From Epiperipatus broadwayi (Eukaryota > Onychophora > Udeonychophora > Euonychophora > Peripatidae): DNA of 64,000 nucleotides. Positions 1 to 10,609 of this stretch are shown here, piece by piece. Positions within the stretch are counted from its first letter, which is position 1, and the number at the start of each line of letters is the position of its first letter. The notes below the pieces were generated by a model, which ran no database searches, was not told where the DNA came from, and worked only from the letters and a program-made list of their open reading frames with translations. The translations under genes were made by a program, and so were the position numbers. Location of the stretch: NCBI GenBank assembly GCA_028023455.1, contig JAQFVV010006473.1, forward strand, positions 539,702 to 603,701. The letters run 5' to 3'.

Positions 1-467
1 ACAAATGAAAGAGTAGTTTTAAAAAAAGTGAATAAAATTGGAGAAACATTCATCCTACAATGTTGCAATAAGAATTTAAAAATGATAATGATTAATACTA
101 TTAATATATGTACACATTTATTTTATTATTCAAATTCTTCCACTGAATACATTAAATGTTATTATTATTAATTAAATCTACATAACATAGTTCCATGTTC
201 TTTTGTTGTAAGCAACTTCTGCTTTAATTTCCAGTGTATCTTTTTTTTTTATTGACTCTTCTTACTTATGCAGAACTAAATTTCAAAATATTTCTAATAT
301 TTTGTAAATAACCATCGTCGCAAATCACTTCACTTCGTGGTATAATTCTATTCAATCTCTTCTCCAGGCACAAATCAGGATCATTTGTTTAGTATGCATA
401 TCATTAAACTAGAAACTCAAGAGAAAGAGGTATTTAGAATATTTAAATATGTAGTTTGATGCAATGT
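1..467. other. AT-rich non-coding DNA, nothing recognised
   Basis: No open frame of note, no repeat family shared with the rest of the window and no structured element was seen. Homology to the family A repeat begins at about 468. Confidence 0.5.
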
Positions 468-720
468 CAACATGAATATGACTTTAATATTAAATCCACC
501 AAGAGCTTTGAGCATTCCATAATTGGTTTTTCAATGAAATGGACAGTTGAATTGTCGAAAGGATGAAAAAATTAAAGCCTGTTCATTAAAGTTTAACGAA
601 TTGCTATTTGGATATAAGCAAAGCACTGATTGTATATGTGTGTGAGATTATGATTAAGCCCAACTGATGAGTGTTGGTTATGCACGAAATACGTATATTG
701 GGAATCATTTCTCTTTTTTA
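468..720 (+). repeat. Family A repeat unit with hammerhead ribozyme
   Basis: This segment is homologous, with many substitutions, to the right arm of the palindrome at 48975-49262. Both show, in order, a block around GTCAACATG, a block around TTCAATG, then AAGCCTGTTCATTAA, then the ribozyme ending in CAACTGATGAGTG. It is one sense-oriented unit rather than an inverted pair. No TSD was found. It ends where the hairpin at 722-795 begins, so its right end is probably interrupted or replaced. Confidence 0.65.
650..708 (+). ncRNA. Type I hammerhead ribozyme, intact core (copy A1)
   Basis: Stem I outer arm ATGATT (650-655) pairs with AATCAT (703-708), and the inner arm CCCAA (659-663) pairs with TTGGG (698-702), leaving an AAG bulge. 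The conserved core CTGATGA is at 664-670. Stem II is GTGT (671-674) with GCAC (682-685) around a 7-nt loop. GAAA is at 686-689. Stem III has three pairs (A689-T696, T690-A695, A691-T694) with a 2-nt loop. The cleavage triplet is ATA, so self-cleavage would fall after 697. Every invariant position of the hammerhead family is present. Stem III this short is known from PLE and retrozyme ribozymes, which often work as dimers. Activity is inferred. Confidence 0.78.
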
Positions 721-721
721 C

Positions 722-795
722 ATTAAAACAGGCAAAACTCTTTATACGTATTGCACTCAGTGGCAATACGTATAGAGAGTTTTGCCTGTTTTAAT
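722..795. repeat. 33-bp hairpin (inverted repeat), 8-nt loop
   Basis: The arm at 722-754 is the reverse complement of 763-795 with one mismatch, a possible G-T pair. The loop is ACTCAGTG. The near-perfect arms imply a recent origin or selection for pairing. The hairpin directly follows the family A ribozyme unit. It could be a tiny foldback element or a structured part of the repeat RNA. Confidence 0.85.
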
Positions 796-2917
796 AAGTT
801 ATAAGCAAGCATAAGAAATGGAGATCATGTGATGCTTATCTTTTTTACATATGTGTGGGCATGTGTATGGGTTGTTTGAAAAGGAATCTATACTGAAAAT
901 TTTAAATTCAAATTCCCTTTTTTAAATATGTAAAATTTTTGAAATTATTTTTATTGTCATTTATTTATAACTTCAAAATATATAAAATGAAGGATTTTCT
1001 GTACATGAGTCGAATTTGCTTTAACATTAAAACTTGAATTATTATTTAATAATAAACGACATATTGCTATCAATAATCTATTTTATATTACTCTATTTTA
1101 GCCCTTTATTTAAAATGATTTTTAAATGTAAAGTAGAAGAGCCATCTGCTGCTTTTATTTAATTAATATGTCATATAAAACATTCGCGTTTACTTTCAAA
1201 CATTAAAGCATTAAATACAGTTGAGAAAAAATTAGAGCTTCTGATGTAATTATCATGCTTTCTATTAACCGGAGAATTAATTATTTAAAGATTCAAATTT
1301 GTAAAGTATTTTTAGATTATAGAAAAAGTGTAGTTGTTGAAAAAATAAATAAAAGTAAAATAATAAATACAATAATTTAGATAAATTATACAAACGTTCA
1401 TATTTCTTCTAAATATTTGAATATTGTTTTATGCATCTGCAATCATTTTTAATGATTTATTTGAAGATCACATGTAATTTACAAATATATTTCAACATGC
1501 AAAATCTAATCCGACATTTTTATTTTACAGCATTCTAATCCAATTTTTTTTATAAGTCATGTTAACATGCGGAAAAACAGATCGCAGACTGTATAAATGA
1601 AAAAATACAAAATTTGTAAGTAAGAGGTAAAACGGTTACTCATATGCTCTCTCACTTTAGGACCAAGATCTTCCAAGATTAGAGCGATATAAATGACATT
1701 ATTTATAAACTTTTTATTTGTCAGAACATAAGGATTTTGGTGATTTTTCCATTCTCTGTTTCATTTTCTATATAAAGATAATCAGATACTTATTTATTAA
1801 ACTACAATAAATGATGGTTACAGTGGCTATTGGCTGGCTAACTGGAAAAAAAAATTAAGTGTAGTTAGAATAAGTTTTTAAATTTGAAATTTTTCAGGTT
1901 TTATGTGACTCAGATTCAAATCTACGTCATAACAAGCAGATAACTGCATTACCAAGGCTTCACAAATGTTTATTGGAAACACTATATTTACAACTAAATA
2001 GAAAACCAATCAATTAATATACTTTACAGAGTTTTAACTCAAATGGTAAATAATATTTTAAGGCCAATTAATCTTTAATAAGATTAGCCTCAGAAATGTT
2101 TAAAAAAAATCATTATTTAATTTTCTATTTTTTTTATTTTAACGCTTTAATATAATTTAAATTTATATTTTTGTTAAATTTTTTATACAATTTTTTATTT
2201 TTTTATCACGGAGTAAACATTCGCTCATATTCGCTTTGATCGTCGGCTTCTAAATTTTTTAATACTTTTTCAAAATTTATCTAATCGATATTCTTTTTCA
2301 ATTATTTATCAGATATAAGACTTTTGTTATATTAAAAAAAAACAAGAACGTAACGATTTATTAAAGTCTAGACTTTCAACTTTTTTGAGTAATTTAATAA
2401 AAACCAACACATTTTGAATGTTAATAAAAAATGTGTGTAGAATATTTTCAGATATATAAGCTATATACAGCCGTATACTTATACTATTTTATAAAAAAAA
2501 AAGTATCTCAATTCTATGTTTTAAAATATACACATATCCAAAAATACATAAATATATTGACATTTTTAGTAAAAAAAAGACTTTCGCAGTGACATTCATT
2601 TATGTTATAATATCTAATACTGTAACTCAAGATTTAAAAGCACTTCCAAATTTTAAAGATGTGAATATGATACTATAATCTCATATCCATGTATTATTTA
2701 ATCGCAAATAGAATGCTTTGAATAAATAAATTGAATATGTTCAATTTTTGATTATTAATTCGGAAGAACGATTAAATATATTTTTGCTATATATGTATGT
2801 TTTTGATTGTTATTATAGAATTTTGAAAGAAACAGATATGTTAACAATATTTTGTTTTACTATATTTTTGGCTATTTATAGAATTTGTTGTAAACTTTTT
2901 TTTCTTTGTTTTGAAAA
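796..2917. other. AT-rich non-coding DNA
   Basis: No gene or repeat family could be supported. The stretch 809-832 (AGCATAAGAAATGG and following bases) recurs at 9513-9536, so it is a small interspersed fragment of unknown family. The frame at 2748-2969 runs into the LINE tail and is not credible as a gene. Confidence 0.45.
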
Positions 2918-2940
2918 ATTCATCATCATCATCATCATTA

Positions 2941-3441
2941 TTAACCATTATCAATCCACTGCAGGGTGACAGTCTCTCCAAGTTTAATCCAGCTTCTCCG
3001 ATCTTCAGCTTCTCTTCTCCACATCACCCCTGCACACTTTCTTATTTCATCCATCCATCTCACATGTGGTCTCTTTCTGGGTCTTTTACAATCTCTTGGA
3101 ATCCAGTTTAAAATTTTAATTGTCCACCTATTATCATCTCTTCTAGCAATATGTCCAGCCCAACTCCACTTCAATCTTTTAATTTTTTCAATGAGGTCAG
3201 TAACACCCGTTTGTTCTCTTACTCATACATTGCGTTTTCGATCTCTTCTTATTACTCCCAACATACATCTCTCCATACTTCTTTGAGTGGTCTGAAGTCT
3301 CTGTATTGCTTTTCTATTAAGTGTCCAAGTCTCAGATCCATAAGTAAGAACTGGTAAAACACATTTGTTAAAAACCTTCCTTTTCAAACACATAGGCATA
3401 TTTCCTTTTAGTATCAAGTTATTTCTACCAAAACACTCCAA
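2941..3441 (-). pseudogene. LINE C-terminal region, frameshifted
   Basis: Two overlapping minus-strand frames encode the region after RT. The frame at 3441-3223 contains FNKCVLPVLTYGSETWTL, the typical thumb-proximal motif of RTE-like proteins. The frame at 3174-2941 contains WAGHIARRDDNRWT and the basic RWMDEIRK segment that ends such ORFs. A frameshift separates them. It continues the RT frame at 3905-3414 and has the same layout as 53100-53600 on the plus strand. It is not functional on its own. Confidence 0.8.
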
Positions 3442-4127
3442 CCAAGTTTAATTCTATGATTAATTTCTTCCATTATATTTCCATCTGTATTAATAATCTG
3501 ACCAAGGTATTTGTAACTGTTAACTTCTTCTAATTCATCATAATCAATCTTTATTTTCATATTTTGAGCAAATTGATTAAACATTACTTTAGTCTTTTTA
3601 ACATTTATCTTTAGACCTACTTTACTACTTTCATCTGATAATTCCTGCAACATATCCTGCAGCTCTGAAGCATTATTTGCAAAAACAACTACATCATCTG
3701 TGAAATCTAAATGACTTAAATAATCTCCATTTACTTTCACTCCTTTAGTTTCCCATTTTAATCCACAAAATACTTCTTGCAGCACTGCTGTAAAAAGTTT
3801 TGGAGATATGGAGTCACGTTGTCTTACACCTTTCTCAATGTTGACTTTCCCAGTATCATTATGTAATCTAATTGTTGCTGTTGCATTTTTATAAATATTC
3901 TTCAAAATATGACAATATCCTGGATCTATACCTTAATGATCCAATGCTTTAATCACTGAAGAAATGTTTATAGAATCAAATGCCTTTTCATAATCTACAA
4001 ATCCAAAACATAATGACATCTCATATTCATTTGACCTTTCTATAACTTCTCTCAACACCTGGATATGATCTACTGTACTAAAACCACTTTTAAATCCAGC
4101 TTGTTCTCTTGGTTGGTGGAAATCCAA
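3414..4127 (-). pseudogene. LINE reverse transcriptase fragment
   Basis: The frame at 4127-3933 holds REQAGFKSGFSTVDHI and VDYEKAFDSI, corresponding to RT blocks with the first catalytic aspartate. The frame at 3905-3414 holds EKGVRQRDSISPKLF, then HLDFTDDVVVFANN, then the KINVKKTKVM block. The catalytic box reads FTDD where the family and the second copy have FADD; both aspartates remain. A stop just before the Met at 3905 splits the two frames. The fold and order match RTE-like RTs. The copy is a pseudogene because its N-terminal half is missing and its frames are broken. Confidence 0.85.
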
Positions 4128-4602
4128 TATTCTCTATAGACGAGTTGTAATTATCTTGGTAAAATTTTTATATAAAACTGATAAAAGGCTGATAGGTCTG
4201 TAATTTTTAATATCTTCTTTATCACCTTTTTTAAATATTAGTATTATTACTGCATTCTACCAATCATCCGGTACATCTTTATCATTTAGACATTTGGAAT
4301 ATAACTTTGCTAAATTTTTTTCTATTTTTTCACCTGCTTCTTTTAATATATCAATTATAATTCCATCATTAATAATTTTTATTAGTCATTCATTAGATTA
4401 GAAATTATTTAATAATGAATTAACATATATTAAATCTTGAAAAAACAATAGCAGATTCAGCTTATGAACGCAATATTTTAAGTAATGAATAATATTTCGG
4501 TTATGTAATTTTCACTACACTACTTTCGCGCAAGGTTGGGATTGATTTCTATTCACTTTTAACACACTGTGGAGGGAAGAAATCATAAACATATAAAAAT
4601 GT

Positions 4603-4662
4603 ATGATCCCCAAGATGCACATTTCATGCTAAACTGGCACTCATCAGTTGGGTCAAGACCAC
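4603..4662 (-). ncRNA. Type I hammerhead ribozyme, intact core (copy A2)
   Basis: On the minus strand, CTGATGA (4647-4641) is followed by stem II GTGC/GCAT around a 7-nt loop, GAAA (4625-4622), then a stem III of three pairs with loop TG and the cleavage triplet ATC, so cleavage would fall after the base at 4614. Stem I pairs CCCAA with TTGGG next to the core and then GTGGTC with GATCAT, using two G-T pairs, across a 4-nt bulge. Bases at several paired positions differ from copy A1 while pairing is kept. This supports a genuine fold rather than a chance motif. Confidence 0.75.
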
Positions 4663-4963
4663 AATGTGTTATACCTATCTTTATTATTGTTTAATATATA
4701 AAGATAGCAAATTACTACAGATAAGTGTCAAACGTGCTGCTCTCACAACTTTGGCACAAACCACTTAATGAAAATATATTAATAATTTTTATTAGTCATT
4801 CATTAGATTAGAAATTATTTAATAATGAATTATATTTCTGTAATGTAATTTTCAATTCACCACTGTTATGCACAGTAGGGATTGTTCCCATCCAATTTTA
4901 ACACCTAATAGAAGAATGTATCCCTAAACATATTATCAAGGACATGTGAAAAAGATGTATGAT

Positions 4964-5022
4964 ATTCAAGATACACATTTCATGCTGAACCAGCATTCAC
5001 CAGTTGGTCCAGACCACAATTT
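4964..5022 (-). ncRNA. Hammerhead ribozyme copy A3, core mutated
   Basis: Same family and strand as A2. Stem II (six pairs, the outermost G-T, around a GTT loop), GAAA and the ATC cleavage triplet are kept, but the core reads CTGGTGA at 5003-4997. The invariant adenine of CTGATGA is changed, which in known hammerheads abolishes cleavage. Probably inactive. Confidence 0.6.
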
Positions 5023-5371
5023 TTTACATATATTTCCATTAAGTGGTTTGTATCAGTGTTGTAAAAGCAGCAAAATTGACACATCAATTAAACTGTAGTA
5101 ACTTTCTATCTATATATACTGAATAATGGTAAAGTTATGTGTAAGAGATTGAGTGCTGGTTCAGTATGAAATGTGCATCTTTAAAAAATTACATTTTTTT
5201 CACATGTTCTTGGTCATATGTTTACGATTACATCCTTCCACAAGGTACTAAAAGTAGATAGAAACCAGTTACCACCTTGCATGAGAGTGGTGTAGTGAAA
5301 ATTACACTACAAAAATATTATTCATTACTGGACAATCTCTAATCTAATGAATGATTAATGAAAATTATTAA

Positions 5372-6922
5372 TACTATAAATAGTGCAATTAAGTCAGATC
5401 AAAATAGTAAACTTCAATGATAGGAGAAGTATACTACAGAAGTTTATAACTTATCCATTGCCAAAATAGAAGCTAAAAAGTAATATAAAAGTTAAAATGC
5501 CATCTATGCTGTGCAGTAGTTGTCAGTTTAGACAACACTTGATATTAACTGATATACTATATATTGTAATCATTTGAATTAAGATTTTTGATAAATAACG
5601 ATTGTAAATTTTTTTTCTATGAATAAAAAGTTTTTTTTGTTTATAAAAGAGAAATATTATAACACGAAGGCAAAATTGGATGAAGTAGTTATAAATGTAT
5701 TCTTAGGCCTGTATAATTTGTTAATACAAATCCTAAAATTTATAAGTAAAATTATAAAGAAGCAAGATGGAAAACAGAAAAAAAGTATTACCTTTATTTT
5801 TAAATTAATGGTCGATTTCTTTTGAAAAAAAATTTTTTTTTAAAAAATTAAATCTACTAATATTGAGTAATTTTATAATATATTCTTTTGTGATCAAACT
5901 TCTGTAATATATAATTTTATTTATGTAATTAACCTATTATTATTGTTGTTATTATTATCAGGGAAACAACTTTTTTTTTTACTACAAAGAGAATATTTTA
6001 AGCATATATTCTTACAATACATATAAACTATTTATGTTAAATTAAAATAAATGTTAGAGTTGATTAGTGATTTTGTCATCTGGTTATTATTATATATTGT
6101 GTATAATAAAGTAATTATACATATGTAAATTTGAATAGCTGAATAAAATCAGAATAAAATAACATACATTCACATGTGTAACAAATTACTTATCAATATG
6201 TATCAGAGTATATATAATATAGAATATCAACAGGCCAGGTTGTTTGTAGTGTTATACAACAAGATTCATGGCATTTAACTGTAAGAACTAAAACAAGAAA
6301 AATTGTCTTGGCAAATTCCTTGACAAACTTTTCATTTATTACACTATCATAATTACCAATGTATTGAGCTTTCTTATTATTTTTTCTATCATTTGATTTA
6401 TTGCATAGGGATGGGAATTTGTCGGTCTTTTGTCAGTCTTACTGTAGTCCACCCTGGAAGTGAAAACATTAGTATATGAGACCAATGTTTTCATACAAAA
6501 ACCAGACTTCACCTTGAGAAATTCCTGACCAAAGACAGTAACTCACAACATACACATTATAACTATTAAAAAAAATCTAGATGTATTATGATAGGTAATC
6601 ACATTTTTGGCTCTTAAAATAAAAAAAAAAAACAATTACATGGTTTTAGAAATCATGGAACGCCCCAAGATCTTATATTCACCTAAAAATCACAATAAAT
6701 CACTTCAACTTTACATTTAAGTTATATAAAATTGGAAATACTCTACAAATTAATTGTTCAGCATAACATTGATGCAATTATACTTTAAGAAACTCATTTC
6801 TCTTTTAATAATTTATATTTTCTTAAAATTGTTGAATTTATATTGATTATTGATCAAAATGATTTAAATATGATAAGGCTACTTATATTTCAAACCATAT
6901 TGCAAAACATGCAAATTCTACT
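5372..6922. other. AT-rich non-coding DNA
   Basis: No gene could be supported. The lysine- and isoleucine-rich frame at 5619-5825 has no recognisable motif and is expected by chance in DNA this rich in A and T. 6410-6545 is slightly less AT-rich but matches nothing else in the window. Confidence 0.45.
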
Positions 6923-7202
6923 GAATATTACTCATAGTTATATGTAGAGCTTGCAAAATAAGCTCTTAACAAGCTTTGAGAATATCCTCAACCCCAGACT
7001 GGTTTCTGCTTCTGGCATCGTTAGTGAGGTGCCAGGATATTCAGCAATTAAATTAAAAATACTAGGACAAGCCCAGCACTTTATATAATGTATAATTATT
7101 GAAAAGAAAATCTGAAATTGTCAGACATCCATATGTAAACACGAGCTTTATTAAATTAGGTCATGTGACATCTGACTTTATTTTTTATCAGAATATTACT
7201 CA
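6923..7202. repeat. Family B insertion with 12-bp TSD, inverted junction inside
   Basis: GAATATTACTCA at 6923-6934 is repeated exactly at 7191-7202 and brackets a 256-bp insertion. The left part, to about 7133, is family B in minus orientation. It then switches to plus orientation (AGCTTTATTAAATTAGGTCA and on) without the middle of the unit. So even this short copy contains two head-to-head pieces within one TSD, like the large family B array at 31652-32805. Confidence 0.82.
6980..7045 (-). ncRNA. Hammerhead ribozyme copy B1, core mutated
   Basis: Minus strand. Stem I arms, stem II with its CAGAA loop, GAAA and the GTC cleavage site match the intact copy at 32621-32690, but the core reads CTAACGA at 7025-7019. 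Two invariant bases differ, so it should not cleave. Confidence 0.55.
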
Positions 7203-8330
7203 AGTAGTATTGCATTCACTATTTGGATAATTTTTACATATACAAATTGCTCTATCCTTCTCTTTCAGATTTTCTTAAATTTCTGCATTTATAGTTTTTA
7301 ATTTTCATAGTAATCTTTGAAATATATAAATGAGGATTAAGTAGACTTCAACCTTTAAATAAAAAAATTTAAACAACATGCATTTATTTTATGACACTAT
7401 GCAAGAAAGTAACATTTCACTCATTCAGATGGCTGGGAAACAGAAACAATTCCTGACATATATTTTGTTTCAACAAAAATGATTCACTATTATCTGATGA
7501 ACTATTTGTATTAGACAATTTTTTACATAACATAAATCTTTTCTAATAACTTTAGGAATCTACATTCCAATAATTGATAATTATTCTGTCCCAAGATGGA
7601 ATTTAAGAAAAGCTAATAGGAGTTAATATGCTGGATATCTTGAACAGAAATTAATAAAAAATTTTCAATTATTGCTTGCTATAATAGATTTCATAAATGT
7701 ATAATAACAGCTGCTAAAGAGTCCATCCTTCATCAATATTGAAAACAATTTATTCTATGTTAGAATAAAACTGAATTTCTTTTTAAAGCCAGTTTTTATT
7801 TACTGAAGATAATGGCAAACTTGCAAAATTGCTGGTAATGCTTGAAAACAATGAGAGAGATCATAGAGAAACAAAACTTTACAAGGTTTAGTTATAAGAT
7901 CTGTTTATTTTTATGAAAGATTGGTAGACATAATAGTACCTCTCAAAATGCTTCTGTTATTACAAAGAATAAAAATAATATTGTTAGAGTAGAATTGCAA
8001 GATTCTTTTTCACAAGATTCTCTAATATCAATTTGATAAAAGTTAGAGTTGTCAATCAATTTGAATATTGCCTTTATTGTCTTAAATGAGAAAAGACAGT
8101 AGAAGCATATAGAATGCTTTTAACAATTTAAAAAGTAACATTATTCATGCAGAAATTGTGCCAAAAGTTCCATAAAAGCAAAATTACAATGAGTCTTAAA
8201 ACCAAATACATCAAGTAATGATCCAAAAAATTATTGCTCAATATTATTATTATATGTTTCTTATAAGATTTTTGAAAAAAAAAACAACAACATATTATCA
8301 AGAATTTTGCCAATACTTAAGATTCAATTA
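7203..8330. other. AT-rich non-coding DNA
   Basis: No gene, RNA or repeat family recognised. The minus-strand frame at 8128-8313 is a low-complexity translation without motifs. Confidence 0.45.
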
Positions 8331-8600
8331 TCTTTAGTGTAATGGTCAGGTTTGTACATTCACATAACAAAATCCAGAGTCCAGGTAAAATACATTAAAG
8401 CTGACTGAAATAGGATGGTGAGATCCTGAATCTGACTAAGCTTCAACTCATTCAGCAGTACTCTGTGAGTTAACACCTTATGAATGATATTTCTGAGGTT
8501 ATACATGGGTCTCAATTTTTTCTATGAGCTGGCTCCAAACAGAAAAGACATGACACCCAAAACTGACCAAATAAGGACTAACTAGGGGTTTTAAATAGAC
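8331..8600 (+). repeat. Possible degenerate SINE-like segment
   Basis: TTTAGTGTAATGGTCAGG at 8333-8350 closely resembles the D-arm and A-box of tRNAs such as Asp, Glu or Val. The following 250 bases are less AT-rich than their surroundings. No convincing B-box was found and no second copy occurs in the window. This could be a decayed tRNA-derived SINE or chance. Confidence 0.25.
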
Positions 8601-10490
8601 TAATACATGCTAATAATTAACTAAACTAAAGTTGATACTAATAATTAACTATAATGCATATTCAGCATATAGAACAATAATGAGTTGGAATTTGGATTGC
8701 AAGCAAAAAGATATGAAATGAGTTTAATTTTAAGTAGGTTTATTAAATCAATAGAATAAATTTTAAAAATAAAATGAAAACAATTAGGCTTACAATAAGT
8801 AATATGAGGGAGTAAATGCATGCATGCATTACATAGTGGATGAGATTAAAATGTTACAGTGACATCATCTTAACATATTTTAATAGGTATGTGGGTAATG
8901 AAGTTATACCTATTCATTTTCTATGCCAAACCTATTTTTACATTGTCATTTGCAAATTTTACAAGTGCATATTCTAGCCCAAGATAGATTATCAATACAG
9001 AACTAATATGACTACTTTATATATATATTAAATTTGAGCATTTGACTAAGCTCATGAGAGATACAGATTCAGTCTAATAATCAAAGATTCAGTTTTCAGA
9101 CAAATGTTGAACAGTTATTTAACATGGGGAAAGAACTGGATACCTTAGATCCACCTATATATACCATGGCACTGATTAAAATATTGGGAATAAGTTCATA
9201 GTGTGGGTGGGTCATTTCACATCAAAATGTGTGGTACCCTAAGAATGGATGACTTGTTACAATATACAAACATATAAAGTTCAGGAAATCAGATAGGCTT
9301 TATACAAAAATGATCTGGACCCTCATGTTCCAGTTCTAATAAAAATAAGCATACCCAAACTAAGTAAATGGAGATTCCCTCCACCACAAGCCCATTAAAA
9401 AGGTGAAACAGAGCATAAATGTACAAGTGTGTATTTTGTAGAAACACACAATGCATAAGTAAATTACAAATAGGTATATTTAAAATGAATTGCCCCAAAA
9501 ACAGATTATGAGAAAGCATAAGAAATGGTGATCATGTGAATAATAATTATTGTTATAAATATTTTATTGTTAAAAATAAATATGTGTTTTTAATTTAAAC
9601 TTGACAATTAGCATTATTTTTTTTATAGGATCATACATATTACAAGGTCATATATTTAAGCCCATGGCACAAATAAATTTTTACATAAAATTTATTAATT
9701 GGATATTTTAAGTATGGAATTGTAATAAAGAATTTAAATTTAAAAATCAAACATTTATTAATTTTTTTATAATTTGATCAAAGAAATATTCAATTGATAT
9801 TTATTTTATTAAATATGAAAGTACCTGAATAACTATCTGAAATTTGAATTTAAAGAGTTATAATATGTTCAAAGCATTATGAAGATTTATATTATTTTTA
9901 AAAGTTATATAGGTATTTAAAGATTATTTAAATTTAATAAAAGTAAAAGATAATAAAAAATATCATAAAGTTTATTAAAAGGAGTAAATCCTATTATAAT
10001 ATTCAAGGTATAAGAAATTAATAAGGTAAATTTTGATGTATGTTTGGAAAGATAAAATACAATGAATAAATGCTAAAAATAATTAATGTAGTCAAAATTG
10101 AGTTATGTAATGTTAATTATAAAGGTTTTGGTTATCAGTCAATGATTAATCTGCTTAATGCTAATTATCTGTAGAAGTAGAGGAATAAATAGTAAAAAGT
10201 TTTATAAATTATTAATTTAAAGTCAGTTGATAATTTATTATTAATATCAGTCTATTATTAAAGTTATATGAATTATCAAACAGTTGTTCTAATTAGTATT
10301 TGTAAATGAGAGTATATTAATTCGTTCAATATTTGAACTTCAATAAAATCTTACTTACTATACAATTGTCTGACTGTTTACCATTACTATTTTGGCTTAC
10401 TAAAGGAATAGTCATTATTCCTGAGATATCAATAGGATAGCAATAATCAATTAAATTAATTTAATTTATGGTTTTAAAATTATTATATTT
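8601..10490. other. AT-rich non-coding DNA
   Basis: No gene supported. 9513-9536 shares about 22 bases with 809-832, ending in GATCATGTGA. The frame at 9289-9519 lacks any recognisable domain. 10320-10440 contains AATAAAA followed by less AT-rich sequence and could be the end of an old LTR, but I could not find a partner. Confidence 0.4.
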
Positions 10491-10609
10491 ATAGTTTTTT
10501 TTTTAAGTGTCATAGCATCGGCCGGGACATGAACCCGCAACCCGGGCAACTGCCTGCAAGTGCAAGGCAGTCACGCTGACCTCTCGACCACCAATGCAAG
10601 ACTAGTTTT
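10491..10609 (-). mobile_element. tRNA-derived SINE, copy 1
   Basis: The minus strand reads as a tRNA-like domain at 10597-10515: acceptor arm GCATTGG pairs with CCGATGC, followed by an A-box-like TGGTCGAGAGG, a long paired middle arm ACTGCC/GGCAGT, and a B-box region GGTTCATGTCC. A short TATGACACTT tail and an oligo(A) tract follow (read as T on the plus strand). The anticodon loop has no U33 in the right place, so this is not a functional tRNA. A weak 7-bp TSD, TAGTTTT, flanks it. Two further copies are at 29007-29118 and 34053-34158. Confidence 0.75.

Larger units (their letters stand above)
2918..4369 (-). mobile_element. RTE-like LINE, 5'-truncated copy (LINE1)
   Basis: The minus strand encodes, in broken frames, the middle of an RT domain through to the C-terminus of a non-LTR retrotransposon. 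It is collinear with the plus-strand copy at about 52190-53607. The 3' end carries a short (ATG)n-type tail at 2918-2940, as expected for RTE-clade elements, which end in short tandem repeats rather than long poly(A). Homology to the other copy stops at about 4369, where family A DNA begins, so this copy lacks the endonuclease and the first part of RT. Stops and frameshifts show it is dead. The clade is inferred from recurring RTE motifs such as EQAGF and the C-terminal HIARRDDNRW. Confidence 0.85.
4370..5371. repeat. Compound inverted array of family A units
   Basis: A minus-oriented unit starts at about 4371, and the same start, AATAATTTTTATTAGTCATT, recurs at 4781, a period of 410 bp. The second minus unit runs to about 5030. 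From about 5033 the sequence continues as a plus-oriented partial unit that ends at 5371 with the reverse complement of the left end. The layout is therefore two units one way and one back. Each unit has a ribozyme position: the first is intact, the second has a core mutation and the third has lost its core. The left edge abuts the truncated LINE. No clear TSD was found beyond a possible ATTAATA. Confidence 0.75.

Noticed and set aside
5619-5825. 68-codon Lys/Ile-rich open frame as a gene
   Set aside because: Composition reflects AT-rich DNA; no domain, no splice context and no repeat of the frame elsewhere.
10515-10597. Functional tRNA gene
   Set aside because: The anticodon loop lacks U33 and normal size, the copies vary there, and the copies have A-tails and TSDs; a SINE is the better reading.
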